From positions 1 to 64,000 of IMG/VR virus record IMGVR_UViG_3300042473_001265: 64,000 nucleotides of DNA; one strand, written 5' to 3'. Positions 32,686 to 41,129 of this stretch are shown one piece after another. This DNA comes from a virus. The notes beneath the pieces were generated by a model that saw only the letters and a program-made list of their open reading frames with translations, ran no database searches and had not been told where the DNA came from. The first letter of the stretch is position 1. Each line of letters opens with the position of its first letter. Both the position numbers and the translations under genes were made by a program.

Positions 32686-33184
32686 ATTTGGACAGTTGAT
32701 ATTCAATCAGGCAGATATTTGTGATCTTTTAATGAAGGGTCATCAACCTGCTGACCTGTCAGGCATGATAGTGGATTCCAGCGTGGCATTGGATGTCATG
32801 AACAATTTATTGGATCCTGCGCCGGAGTTTTATCAACAACACAATCACAATTGCTCAGTTGAACAATGGCATCGGCAACAACAGAGTGTATGGCACATGC
32901 CCGAACAGTATCAAACAATGGATATTGCCGCACATGTGTTATCGCTATGCACAACAGAAGAAGAATTACAACGCTGTGGGCACGAACTGCTGTTGTATCA
33001 AGAACGCAATCTTTTTGATCTGTTGCGGTATATGGTGTACATGGTAGATGTCATGACTGAACACAAGATCATTTGGGGTGTGGGGCGCGGATCAAGTGTG
33101 GCAAGTTATGTTCTTTACAAATTAAAAGTACACCGGATCAACAGCATGTATTATAAATTAGATGTAGAAGAATTTCTGCGTTAA
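32654..33184 (+). CDS. DNA polymerase III alpha (DnaE)-like fragment
   Basis: 176 residues with a TTG start (32654 or 32663; uncertain). The end RNLFDLLRYMVYMVDVMTEH, WGVGRGSSVASYVLYKL and YYKLDVEEFLR matches the DnaE segment where the PHP and palm regions meet (VGPGRGSgAGSLVAY.L...DPL.Y.L.FERFLN). Nothing else of the polymerase, including palm aspartates, is present and the frame is intact, so this is a stand-alone small protein and not a recent break. Possible nucleotide- or DNA-binding accessory. Confidence 0.7.
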   Translation: MVILVKITQTEFGQLIFNQADICDLLMKGHQPADLSGMIVDSSVALDVMNNLLDPAPEFYQQHNHNCSVEQWHRQQQSVWHMPEQYQTMDIAAHVLSLCTTEEELQRCGHELLLYQERNLFDLLRYMVYMVDVMTEHKIIWGVGRGSSVASYVLYKLKVHRINSMYYKLDVEEFLR

Positions 33185-33187
33185 ATA
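33180..33187 (+). promoter_or_regulatory. T4-like late promoter GTTAAATA
   Basis: Overlaps the stop of the DnaE-like gene; predicted start 33193, leader with AAGGGGAT before ATG 33212. Confidence 0.65.
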
Positions 33188-33211
33188 GCTGTATATTTCA
33201 AGGGGATAAAC

Positions 33212-33820
33212 ATGGCAACAAAAGTATATAAATCAGCAATGGGTCGAGTGGTTGACATGGGCGCATTGATGTTGGAAAACGAAAACACTCGAGCAGTAGG
33301 CAACATGAATGTCAACGCCCGTGGCGATGTGCTGGACAGTGGCAATCGTGTAGTGGAAACCAAAAACAGACAGGTTGCCAAACATTATCAACGACAAGTG
33401 GCTGCTCCGGCCAATCATTTGCCAACCACCAGCACCATCGCTGCTAAAAAACAACAAAGTCAAAAAAAAGCTGCCAAAGAAAAAGTTGCAAAAGACACAC
33501 CCGCACCTGTCAAACCTCGTGCTGTGAAAGTTGTCAACGAATCTGTGTTAGATGCGTACAACGATGAACGATTGGTTTCCAACTATGACAAGATGCAAGC
33601 AGGTGAGGATGCGCCAGATATTGAATCAATGGACGAATTGACTGAGTTTGAAGCTGCTATTCCTGAACTGACAGAGGACCCTGTAGTGGTGCCGGAAAAA
33701 GTTGCGGTTCCCCGCGGAGGACTGGCAGCGGCCATAGCACGAACACAGTCAGTCAAACAAGAATTAATGAAAACCCCACGCCAGCTTGCTCAAAACAAGC
33801 CTGGTGTTAATAAAATTTAA
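33212..33820 (+). CDS. Late virion-associated protein, unknown function
   Basis: 202 residues. N-terminus MATKVYKSAMGRVVDMGALM then NTRAVGNMNVNARGDVLD is a block I recall from T4-like marine phages. Middle is Lys/Ala-rich and disordered; C-terminus ends in a PRGGLAAAIARTQSVK helix. Late promoter supports a virion or assembly role. Confidence 0.6.
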   Translation: MATKVYKSAMGRVVDMGALMLENENTRAVGNMNVNARGDVLDSGNRVVETKNRQVAKHYQRQVAAPANHLPTTSTIAAKKQQSQKKAAKEKVAKDTPAPVKPRAVKVVNESVLDAYNDERLVSNYDKMQAGEDAPDIESMDELTEFEAAIPELTEDPVVVPEKVAVPRGGLAAAIARTQSVKQELMKTPRQLAQNKPGVNKI

Positions 33821-33822
33821 AT

Positions 33823-34224
33823 ATGAATCAACTTAAAAAAACAGCCTACGGGCACTATGAACTCACAGCAGCCAATGTAAAACCTCTTAGAGATTTTGTT
33901 ATTGTAGCTGACATGGATTTCTCAGAACGCAAACTATCATCTGGTCTAGTACTGTTAAATGACAATGGCACTGGATTAGGTATTCGTCCACGGTGGGGCA
34001 AGGTCTGGGCAGTAGGTCCGCAACAACAGGATGTCAAGCCCGGAGACTGGATTTGTGTGGCACACGGTCGTTGGACTCGCGGTATTGACATCGAAGACAA
34101 CGGCGTTAAAACCAGTATTCGCCGAGTTGACACTGACGACATTTTACTGGTGTCGGATGAAAAGCCCGATGACGATACCATGAGCACTGCGGAACATGTG
34201 GAATCCAAACACAGATTTGGGTGA
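33823..34224 (+). CDS. GroES-like co-chaperonin
   Basis: 133 residues. NVKPLRDFVIVADMDFSERK, then SSGLVLLNDNGTG, then RWGKVWAVGPQQQDVKPGDW follow the GroES barrel (VKPL.DRV.V, S.GGI.L, G.V.AVG.G.....VK.GD). The C-terminal acidic tail is extra. In T4, gp31 replaces GroES to enlarge the GroEL chamber for the capsid protein; this gene is the likely counterpart, using host GroEL. Starts 2 bases after the previous late gene. Confidence 0.8.
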   Translation: MNQLKKTAYGHYELTAANVKPLRDFVIVADMDFSERKLSSGLVLLNDNGTGLGIRPRWGKVWAVGPQQQDVKPGDWICVAHGRWTRGIDIEDNGVKTSIRRVDTDDILLVSDEKPDDDTMSTAEHVESKHRFG

Positions 34225-34226
34225 AC

Positions 34227-34703
34227 ATGATTTTTAATCACATCAAACAGCTCAAGGCCGATGGCAAAAAGATTGGCATCACCTTTTCCACCTTTGACAT
34301 GTTGCATGCAGGCCACATTGCCATGCTGTCAGAAGCCAAGAATCACTGTGACTATTTGATATGTGGCTTGCAAACTGATCCCACAATTGATCGACCTGGC
34401 ACCAAAAATGCACCCATACAAAGCATTGTGGAACGACAGATACAATTGAGTGCATGCCGCTATGTGGATGAAGTTGTAGTGTATCAAACTGAACGAGATC
34501 TTGTGGACCTGCTGTTGATTCTTCCTGTAGATGTGCGTATTCTCGGTGTCGAATACGAAGAAAAGGATTTTACTGGTCGAGATCAAGGTGCCATGCGAGG
34601 AATTGAACTGGTATTCAACGGACGAGATCATTCATTCTCCAGTTCAAGCCTGCGCAGGCGTGTGGTGGCTGCCGAAAATGAAAAAGTATTGCTGGCAAAA
34701 TAA
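34227..34703 (+). CDS. Cytidylyltransferase-like nucleotidylyltransferase
   Basis: 158 residues from ATG 34227 (GTG 34221 is an alternative start). GITFSTFDMLHAGHIAML carries HxGH; the terminal SFSSSSLRRRV replaces the RTEGIST signature of glycerol-3-phosphate cytidylyltransferases. A CDP- or ADP-activated small alcohol or sugar is the likely product. It is one of four nucleotidylyltransferases of this fold in the window. Confidence 0.75.
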   Translation: MIFNHIKQLKADGKKIGITFSTFDMLHAGHIAMLSEAKNHCDYLICGLQTDPTIDRPGTKNAPIQSIVERQIQLSACRYVDEVVVYQTERDLVDLLLILPVDVRILGVEYEEKDFTGRDQGAMRGIELVFNGRDHSFSSSSLRRRVVAAENEKVLLAK

Positions 34704-34729
34704 TTTAATTAACTCAACGGAAAACTCAA

Positions 34730-34999
34730 ATGAATATTGAACAGTCTGCACTGTTTTTGGCATCAAGCATCTTGGTCGGACTTGGCACAATTGTGTTGAT
34801 TATTATGGTGTTGGTCATCAACAACTTATTTGTTAAATTTTGGAAACCTATAGATGTGTCCAAACACATGTTTCCCAATTCGCAAGCACTGGAAAAAGGT
34901 CTAAATTCCAGATTTGCTGACGCCGCAGAACCCACCGCAGCACCCAAAATAGAACCCACAATAGAGCCTGATACACGCACGGCTCGAGCCAAGAAATAA
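34730..34999 (+). CDS. Small membrane protein
   Basis: 89 residues with one strong membrane span (LGTIVLIIMVLVINNLFV, about 22-41) and a charged, Pro/Glu/Thr-rich tail. Not recognised. Confidence 0.55.
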   Translation: MNIEQSALFLASSILVGLGTIVLIIMVLVINNLFVKFWKPIDVSKHMFPNSQALEKGLNSRFADAAEPTAAPKIEPTIEPDTRTARAKK

Positions 35000-35013
35000 C
35001 ACAACCAATGGCG

Positions 35014-35043
35014 TTGACAACTGGAGGTTGGCCAGTGTATAAT
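35014..35043 (+). promoter_or_regulatory. Early promoter (TTGACA-N18-TATAAT)
   Basis: -35 35014-35019, -10 35038-35043; leader of about 26 bases before the clamp-loader gene. Confidence 0.7.
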
Positions 35044-35075
35044 ATGTTATTAGCATTAAACAAGAAAGAAATCGT

Positions 35076-36002
35076 ATGGCAATAGCCAAACTTTGGGTAG
35101 AAAAATATCGTCCAGACACAGTAGACGGATATGTGTTTGTGGACGATAATCACCGGCAACAAGTGGCAGCTTGGATCCGAGACGGCACCATTCCGCATTT
35201 AATGTTTTCGGGCGGTCCCGGCACTGGTAAAACTACTTTGGCCAAACTGTTGATCAACGAGTTGGGAATCGATGACTACGATGTCATGTATGCTAACGGT
35301 AGTAAAGAAGCCAGGAAGGTCGAATGGGTAGACAAGCTGATCAGTTTCTGTCAGACAATGCCGTTTGGTGCATTTAAAGTAGTACTAATTGATGAAGCCG
35401 ACTACATGAATCCCAACTCGGTACAACCAGCTCTGCGCAACTTGATGGAAGACTACAGTCACAGTGTGAGATTTATTTTGACCTGTAACTATCCCAACAA
35501 AATTCTCCCACCGATACACAGTCGTTGTCAGCATATTGCTATTCCCAAAACAGATCATACAGAATTCACAGCAAGAGCAGCCACTGTGTTGGTAACAGAA
35601 GGCATTGAATTTGACATTGATACCTTAGACAGCTATGTGAAGGCAACCTATCCAGACCTGCGCAAGTGCTTGAACTTGACACAGCAAAACAGTCAGTCTG
35701 GCGTATTGTTGGCACCCAATGCCAACGATCGTGCAGTGGGTGATTGGAAGCTGGATTGTGTGGACATGTTCAAGCGTGGCAAAATCCGCGAAGCTAGAAC
35801 CTTGTTGTGTCAGCAAAGCACTCCAGAAGAAGCAGATGTTACTTTCCGTTGGATGTATGACAATCTTGATCTGTGGAGTAAAGACGTGGAAAAGCAAGAC
35901 CAAGCAATTATTATTATTCGCAATGGCATAGCAAATATTCCGCTGGTGGCAGATCAAGAAATCAATCTAAGTGCAACAATTTGTGAACTGGCAAGACTAT
36001 GA
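35076..36002 (+). CDS. 44: Clamp-loader AAA+ subunit (gp44-like)
   Basis: 308 residues. GGPGTGKTTLAKLL (46-59) Walker A, VVLIDEADYMN Walker B, and the SRC arginine-finger segment (HSRCQHIAIP) identify a replication factor C small subunit/T4 gp44-type ATPase that loads the sliding clamp onto primed DNA. Has the WVEKYRP start typical of the family. Coupled by ATGA to the next gene. The clamp gene itself is not in the window. Confidence 0.9.
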   Translation: MAIAKLWVEKYRPDTVDGYVFVDDNHRQQVAAWIRDGTIPHLMFSGGPGTGKTTLAKLLINELGIDDYDVMYANGSKEARKVEWVDKLISFCQTMPFGAFKVVLIDEADYMNPNSVQPALRNLMEDYSHSVRFILTCNYPNKILPPIHSRCQHIAIPKTDHTEFTARAATVLVTEGIEFDIDTLDSYVKATYPDLRKCLNLTQQNSQSGVLLAPNANDRAVGDWKLDCVDMFKRGKIREARTLLCQQSTPEEADVTFRWMYDNLDLWSKDVEKQDQAIIIIRNGIANIPLVADQEINLSATICELARL

Positions 36003-36304
36003 GATATCTAACACTGACTTACTATAAAAAAGCCAATGGTCAAATCGACGAAGTTATGGCTGTTGCTAAAAATTTAAAAACATCAGACTGGCAATTGGCC
36101 AGCGTCATTTTAGATTTCAAACTGCAAAAAGTAGAAAAGTGCAGCATGAATGGCGTACAAGTTCCTAAGGTATGGGACACAGTTGTCAGCTATTACTATC
36201 AACACTACGCCAATATCATTGAACGATTGTTTGAAGAAAACGGACATCCAATTGATATCAAAGTGGATGCTACGGCTGCCCAAAAGCCACTTGACGACAT
36301 GTGA
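35999..36304 (+). CDS. Conserved small protein after the clamp loader
   Basis: 101 residues. RYLTLTYYKKANGQIDEVMA, SVILDFKLQKVEKC and YYYQHYANIIERLF. I recall this pattern from T4-like marine phages as a hypothetical. The place of the second clamp-loader subunit (gp62) in T4 is here, but it is too short and shows no gp62 features I can name. Coupled to gp44. Confidence 0.6.
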   Translation: MRYLTLTYYKKANGQIDEVMAVAKNLKTSDWQLASVILDFKLQKVEKCSMNGVQVPKVWDTVVSYYYQHYANIIERLFEENGHPIDIKVDATAAQKPLDDM

Positions 36305-36319
36305 ATTTTGTAGTATAAT
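36291..36319 (+). promoter_or_regulatory. Early promoter (TTGACG-N17-TATAAT), leaderless geometry
   Basis: -35 36291-36296 inside the previous gene, -10 36314-36319; predicted start 36326 equals the HAD-gene ATG. Confidence 0.7.
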
Positions 36320-36325
36320 TATGTC

Positions 36326-36958
36326 ATGAAATACAAAAATCTCAACAATGTAGTCCTAATAAAAGCACCTTGCAACAAGGTAATCTTAACAGATGTTGAC
36401 GGCGTGTTGTTGGATTGGGAGTGGGCTTTTAATGTTTGGATGCAAGAACACGGCTTTGAAGAAGTTCCTGGCAGCAAACTCAACTATGATATGTCAGTGC
36501 GCTATGGCATTCCAAAAGAGCAAGTTACCAAATTGATTCGTATCTTTAACGAAAGTGCTGCCATTGGGTTCTTGCCAGCTCTGCGTGATGCCATGTACTA
36601 TGTCAAAAGACTACACGAAGAACACGGATATGTGTTTCACTGTATCACCAGTTTGAGTCTTGATCCCAATGCCGGCAAACTACGCGAAATGAATCTGCAC
36701 AAGTTGTTTGGCAAACAGGCGTTTGAACGAATTGTGTGCTTGGATACCGGTGCAGACAAAGTTGATGCCCTGATGGAATACCAAGACACCGGCTGTTACT
36801 GGATCGAAGACAAACCTGAAAATGCTGTTGTAGGACACAGAGCAGGACTACGCAGCCTCCTGGTAGAACATGGACACAACATGCATTTCTACCACGGAGG
36901 CGTTAGGATAGTCAAAAACTGGAAAGAAATTTACCAGTTGATTACAAGTCAAGAATAA
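36326..36958 (+). CDS. HAD-superfamily phosphatase
   Basis: 210 residues. LTDVDGVLLDWEWAF is motif I (DxDG), CITSLSLD motif II, and YWIEDKPENAVVGHRAG motif III/IV region (EDK..N). Larger than the nucleotidase-like HAD at 9218. Substrate unknown; a nucleotide or sugar phosphate is possible. Its 3' end overlaps that of phoH on the other strand by 10 bases. Confidence 0.75.
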   Translation: MKYKNLNNVVLIKAPCNKVILTDVDGVLLDWEWAFNVWMQEHGFEEVPGSKLNYDMSVRYGIPKEQVTKLIRIFNESAAIGFLPALRDAMYYVKRLHEEHGYVFHCITSLSLDPNAGKLREMNLHKLFGKQAFERIVCLDTGADKVDALMEYQDTGCYWIEDKPENAVVGHRAGLRSLLVEHGHNMHFYHGGVRIVKNWKEIYQLITSQE

Positions 36959-37680
36959 AGTCGTAGCACATTGCCAATAATGGCATGACGCTGAACATCC
37001 CTTGCTTCCAGTGGGCATACTGCAATGCCCTCAACTGCCAGACGGTCTAGCCGTAGACACAGATCCATTAGTCCGTTGTTGCTGCCCGGGCGATCAGTTT
37101 GTTCCACATCACCTGTGACCACAATCTTGCTGCCCACTCCGATACGAGTCATCAGCATTTTCATTTGATTTGGTGTGGCATTCTGCATTTCGTCAGCAAT
37201 GATCCAACTGTGCTTGAATGTTCGCCCACGCATGAACGCTAGCGGTGATATTTCTATCAACTGATTTTCTATCATAGCAGCTATGTCCTGTGCGCGGTAA
37301 GTTTCTCGCAGCACATCTATTAAGGGTCTTGTCCAAGGTTCCATCTTTTGGTTTAGGTCTCCTGGCAAGAATCCGTGTGATTCATCTTCTACACCCACCG
37401 CCGGGCGTGTTAGTACTATGCGTTCGCAAGAGCCTTCCTTAAGGGCTTTGACTGCGGCTTGCATGGCCAAATAGGTTTTGCCGGTGCCCGCAGGCCCAGC
37501 AGTCACTATTATGTGTTGATTTGCATCAAGCAATGCCAACACCAACCGTTCTTGATTTCGTGTTCGCGGAACCAGCGTGATCGCTTTGGGACGATGATAG
37601 TGTCGTTCCTGAGAGAAATCAATGGTGTTTTCTACTTGTGCCATGCGTTTTTGTGCTTTTGCTGATCGTTGTCTGCTCAA
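36949..37680 (-). CDS. phoH: PhoH-like ATPase
   Basis: 243 residues from TTG 37680, chosen because GGAG stands 7 bases upstream (ATG 37644 is the alternative). TAGPAGTGKTYLA is Walker A, WIIADEMQNATP Walker B with the PhoH-specific QN, and GDVEQTDRPG sensor. PhoH proteins are RNA-helicase-related ATPases common in marine phages. It is one of only three minus-strand genes here and has a minus-strand late promoter. Confidence 0.9.
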   Translation of the reverse strand: MSRQRSAKAQKRMAQVENTIDFSQERHYHRPKAITLVPRTRNQERLVLALLDANQHIIVTAGPAGTGKTYLAMQAAVKALKEGSCERIVLTRPAVGVEDESHGFLPGDLNQKMEPWTRPLIDVLRETYRAQDIAAMIENQLIEISPLAFMRGRTFKHSWIIADEMQNATPNQMKMLMTRIGVGSKIVVTGDVEQTDRPGSNNGLMDLCLRLDRLAVEGIAVCPLEARDVQRHAIIGNVLRLYS

Positions 37681-37734
37681 AGTGTTTCTCCAAAGTTGAG
37701 GATTTTTAGAATAACAGCAACATGCTGTCACAAG

Positions 37735-37742
37735 TATTTAGG
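37735..37742 (-). promoter_or_regulatory. T4-like late promoter CCTAAATA for phoH
   Basis: Minus strand; predicted start 37729, leader of about 49 bases with GGAG before TTG 37680. Confidence 0.55.
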
Positions 37743-37820
37743 CATTAACTACAGGAATTCTAGTGGTATTGATATTTGAAATCCACAGCATAAGTATTAG
37801 ACTTGGCTGGTCGTTCACTG

Positions 37821-37849
37821 TTGACAATTGCTGTGTGTTTTGCTATAAT
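37821..37849 (+). promoter_or_regulatory. Early promoter (TTGACA-N17-TATAAT)
   Basis: -35 37821-37826, -10 37844-37849; predicted start 37856, followed at once by the mini-ORF at 37858. Confidence 0.8.
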
Positions 37850-37857
37850 TAACGCAT

Positions 37858-37890
37858 ATGATAACAACCGGGATTGACAATGGGCAGTAA
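37858..37890 (+). other. Ten-codon leader ORF overlapping the nuclease start
   Basis: ATG 37858 to TAA 37888 reads MITTGIDNGQ. It begins 2 bases past the predicted transcription start and its stop lies 8 bases inside the next gene (ATG 37880) in another frame. Translation of the mini-ORF could gate the downstream gene by termination-reinitiation. Confidence 0.4.
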
Positions 37891-38638
37891 CGAATATTGG
37901 GCTGGCCGCAACTTAGAAAAGAACCAGGTTCTTCAAGAAACCATTGCTAGGATATTCAGTTTTGAACGAGTAGACGCCGACGGCGGCACTGGAACCAAAG
38001 GTGACATGATCGGCATCAATGGTGACCAACGCACTCACATCAGCGTAAAATATGCTTCGGGCAGCAACACCCAAGTACATCTGCCCACCTTGCACAGTTT
38101 ATCTCAACAATTGGATATGCCACTCAACATCTACCACAAGCTGGATCGTTTTTTGGGTACAAATGATGCAGTGCAATGGGCAGAATGGTCTACTGGATTG
38201 AAACTGTCAACCGACGAAATCAAATACAAACGATTAAACAGTGTCAACATTGCAAATTGGCATGAAGTACCTGCATGGTTCAATGCCAACAGTCGAAAGA
38301 TTGCTGTACTGCTGTTGCAAAGCGTAAAGGAAGAAGAAAAAGCACCGTGGCTTATCTGGGCCAACAAGCGAAAGGGCGGCTTTCAAGCAGTGGATGTAAA
38401 TCAACTGGTGGACTGGATTGTGGAAACTTGCACCTGGGTCACAATGCCGCGGGGCACAGTATTGAGGTGTGCAATGCCCAGCAAAAAAGAAGGAAAGCTG
38501 GGTCGGCCTATCTTTTTTATGCAAATGAAAAATTCTGGTGGCCCACCGGGCGGATATAATCATTGTCCTCAGTTTCATTTGCACAGCAACTGGCCCACAA
38601 AATTTGTTGTGTATCAAGACACTGCCATTCAATTTTGA
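37880..38638 (+). CDS. Possible PD-(D/E)XK restriction-type endonuclease
   Basis: 252 residues from ATG 37880. GTGTKGDMIGINGDQRTHISVKYASGS (around residues 34-60) has the shape of a type II endonuclease core: an acidic residue in KGD..., a short hairpin, then an x-x-K strand (SVK), followed by Ser/Gln contacts (NTQVHL). The rest is alpha/beta and ends YNHCPQFHLHSNWP. The DNA methyltransferase gene is next, on the same strand, 47 bases away. Nuclease identity rests on one motif and the neighbour. Confidence 0.5.
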   Translation: MGSNEYWAGRNLEKNQVLQETIARIFSFERVDADGGTGTKGDMIGINGDQRTHISVKYASGSNTQVHLPTLHSLSQQLDMPLNIYHKLDRFLGTNDAVQWAEWSTGLKLSTDEIKYKRLNSVNIANWHEVPAWFNANSRKIAVLLLQSVKEEEKAPWLIWANKRKGGFQAVDVNQLVDWIVETCTWVTMPRGTVLRCAMPSKKEGKLGRPIFFMQMKNSGGPPGGYNHCPQFHLHSNWPTKFVVYQDTAIQF

Positions 38639-38657
38639 TACAATAGGTTGGAATTGA

Positions 38658-38665
38658 CGTAAATA
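38658..38665 (+). promoter_or_regulatory. T4-like late promoter CGTAAATA for the methyltransferase
   Basis: Predicted start 38671, short leader before ATG 38686. Confidence 0.6.
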
Positions 38666-38685
38666 CAATTTCAACAACATACATT

Positions 38686-39942
38686 ATGACACAACAATTA
38701 ATTTTTACACTGGATGATTTTCTAGCGCTGTTTACATTCAACAAACAGATTTCTTACGAGGATTTTTGCAAACAACTGTCGGTGTTGGACATCAGTGACA
38801 AAACTGGCAATTTTGCAGTGAGAAGCGATATTGACACATTCATTGATCGTGTGGCAAAGAAAGACAATCGTAAACAACGACTGGATTTGTACAAACAAAA
38901 AATGTACCGGATGCTGGTGCTGGAGCCAGAAAAAGCACTGGCAGAATGGTTCCGTCGTTATGGATCAATGACCAACGATTTGAAATTTTACTTTGACATT
39001 CCCAACAACAACATATTCAACGGAACCACTTTCAGCGGAAGAACAAACAGCAAATACGGCAGAGTTTGTAAAAATATCAATTTTGAAACATTTTACAATA
39101 CCAAAAAACTCTACAACAACGATAGTGAATTTTGTTTTGGACTGCTGAAAATAATGTTTGAACAGTTCAAGATACGAAACAGTCTGGCAGCACCGGCTTT
39201 TTTTGATCATATTTGCAAAATTGACGATGACTACGGACAATTCTGTTTGGACTTTATGATCGGCGCCAACAGGGCCAGCATCTTTAATCCAGCCACCTAC
39301 AAAGGCATAATGGAAAATGTATTCCGTGGTGATACTGTATTTGCTCCGGTGATGGGGTGGAATGCTTATCAGCTGGGATTTTACAGCACCAACTGGAAGA
39401 ATTTTGTTGCCACTGATGTTATTCCTGGTGTGGTTCACAACGGCAATTTGTTGCACACTGAATACAACAGTATTAGAAACAACAGCATGTTTGAACTGCC
39501 AGAAAAAACAGTAGATTTATACCTGTGTCCCAGTGAACAATTGGCCAGCCGGCACCAGTTTGATGTCAAGTATAAAAATCAAGTTGATGCAGTGTTGTTT
39601 TCGCCACCGTATTTTGATTTGGAAATCTACGACAGCAAAGATCAAAGTTTTGCTAACTTTCCCAACTACCAGGATTGGCTAACAGGCTATTGGGAAGAAA
39701 CAGTTAAACTGTGCTGCGAAGTGCTGCGACCCGGTGCCAAGTTTGGCTTTGTCATTTCCAACTATCGAAACAAAGCCAAACAAGAAGTGCAGATCAGCCA
39801 AGACATGCGAGATGTAGTGCTCAAACATTTGCCGCTGAGCTCGCAGTACAGAGTGCAATGGAGCGCCATCAGCGGTACTAGACAGGCCAAGAAAACTGTG
39901 GGTGGAAATTTTGAAGATCTATGGGTTTTTGAAAAGAAATAA
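38686..39942 (+). CDS. DNA methyltransferase (N6-adenine/N4-cytosine type)
   Basis: 418 residues. AVLFSPPYFDLEIY carries SPPY (306-309), the catalytic motif of amino-methyltransferases. FAPVMGWNAYQLGF could be the motif-I/SAM region, and LRPGAKFGFVISNYRN the strand after motif IV. The N-terminal 200 residues are likely target recognition. Similar proteins occur in T4-like marine phages. It may protect phage DNA or form a restriction-modification pair with the gene before it. Confidence 0.8.
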   Translation: MTQQLIFTLDDFLALFTFNKQISYEDFCKQLSVLDISDKTGNFAVRSDIDTFIDRVAKKDNRKQRLDLYKQKMYRMLVLEPEKALAEWFRRYGSMTNDLKFYFDIPNNNIFNGTTFSGRTNSKYGRVCKNINFETFYNTKKLYNNDSEFCFGLLKIMFEQFKIRNSLAAPAFFDHICKIDDDYGQFCLDFMIGANRASIFNPATYKGIMENVFRGDTVFAPVMGWNAYQLGFYSTNWKNFVATDVIPGVVHNGNLLHTEYNSIRNNSMFELPEKTVDLYLCPSEQLASRHQFDVKYKNQVDAVLFSPPYFDLEIYDSKDQSFANFPNYQDWLTGYWEETVKLCCEVLRPGAKFGFVISNYRNKAKQEVQISQDMRDVVLKHLPLSSQYRVQWSAISGTRQAKKTVGGNFEDLWVFEKK

Positions 39943-39987
39943 GTCACTGTTCAATTTGGTGAGTTTTTGGTTACAGTGCGGAATTTG

Positions 39988-39995
39988 ACTAAATA
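39988..39995 (+). promoter_or_regulatory. T4-like late promoter ACTAAATA, leaderless geometry
   Basis: Predicted start 40001 is the A of the next ATG. Confidence 0.65.
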
Positions 39996-40000
39996 ACAGT

Positions 40001-40582
40001 ATGGATTTAAGCGACGAAAAAATATTCAAAGACGGTGCAGATTATTGGCAAGTGGCCGACAATATTCGCGACATTTACATGAGCGAAGGTAGCCTGTTGA
40101 CCCTGCTGGACTTTGAACGGGTACTGGACGAACTGGACATGTATGCATTTCAAAACTGGCAGATTGGCGAACTGGTTTCCGGTCCCGACATTGGCAAATA
40201 CATGGTGACTTGTGTGTTTATGTGGCCGGAAAAGCGCATGCCGGATCCGCGTGGCGCCCTTAGATTGTTGCCGTTTGATTGCACTGTAAAGTTCAAGAAA
40301 ACCACAATGAATATTCCCATGCGCATCGAAGAACCGTCGGATTACCGGCCTGGCACACACAAAGCAAGAATGATGACACAAAAAATTTGGTTGGTTGAAA
40401 TCACCATGCCAAAGAGTTTGATGAGCGATATTCGCACAGGTTCAATTGAAATGGAAGATCAAGATATTGACCTAGCAGATCTAGATGACGCCTACGAGCA
40501 GGATCTAGATCAAGAAGAATACCAAAATGACGGACAAGCACAAGATGCACAAGCAAATCTTCTCCAACAACCAGCTGTCTGA
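40001..40582 (+). CDS. Late virion-type protein, unknown function
   Basis: 193 residues. Globular first 150 residues (DYWQVADNIRDIYMSEGSLL, VTCVFMWPEKRMPDPRGALR) and a strongly acidic, Asp/Gln-rich tail. I recall similar proteins near structural genes of T4-like marine phages, function unknown to me. Overlaps the next gene by 56 bases. Confidence 0.6.
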   Translation: MDLSDEKIFKDGADYWQVADNIRDIYMSEGSLLTLLDFERVLDELDMYAFQNWQIGELVSGPDIGKYMVTCVFMWPEKRMPDPRGALRLLPFDCTVKFKKTTMNIPMRIEEPSDYRPGTHKARMMTQKIWLVEITMPKSLMSDIRTGSIEMEDQDIDLADLDDAYEQDLDQEEYQNDGQAQDAQANLLQQPAV

Positions 40583-41102
40583 AAGCCTCAGCTTTAAAGA
40601 CATGGAGGGCTTGATGAAGCCCACAGTTCATGTGGACGAATTCAGTTCCAAAATGGGCGACGATGATGATATCATTGTGGTCAGCTTCTTTGTGCGCGAT
40701 GCCACTGCGGCCAAGGATCTGATGGCCTGGTTCGAAAAGGGCTATGACTTTGTGTTGGATGCTGACAAAAGCCCAGGCGAAATCAAGCCCAATCGCTATC
40801 TGGTGTATGTGGAACTACGCAGACGCAGCACAGCAGGCCAGCATGTGGAAACATTGATAAAAGATCTAGACACACTGACCGAATACGAGCCAGACGACTG
40901 GACCATGCACTACAAAGGCAACTCGCAGCCGTTCAGCAGAGACGCATTTGACAACACAGTGCCACTGAGTCCCAAAGCCTACAGAGAACGCTACGAAAAG
41001 GATCTCAACGAAGTGCGTGTGGCCGCTGGCCTACACTACAAGCAGATCTACGAAACTGACGCTGAATTAAAATCCCTACAAATGGCCGCTGGCCTGCGTT
41101 AA
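40527..41102 (+). CDS. Late virion-type protein, unknown function
   Basis: 191 residues. Contains KMGDDDDIIVVSFFVRDATA, GYDFVLDADKSPGEI and YLVYVELRRRS, a compact alpha/beta domain, followed by a helical region (AYRERYEKDLNEVRVAAGLH). Cyanophage-like hypothetical from memory. The ATG at 40545 is an alternative start. Co-transcribed with the gene before. Confidence 0.6.
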   Translation: MTDKHKMHKQIFSNNQLSESLSFKDMEGLMKPTVHVDEFSSKMGDDDDIIVVSFFVRDATAAKDLMAWFEKGYDFVLDADKSPGEIKPNRYLVYVELRRRSTAGQHVETLIKDLDTLTEYEPDDWTMHYKGNSQPFSRDAFDNTVPLSPKAYRERYEKDLNEVRVAAGLHYKQIYETDAELKSLQMAAGLR

Positions 41103-41129
41103 TCCAACACACACTGCATAAAGCAGGTA

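Noticed and set aside
35999-36304. Naming the gene after gp44 as clamp-loader subunit gp62
   Set aside because: Position fits but the length (101) and sequence show no gp62 features that I can recognise.
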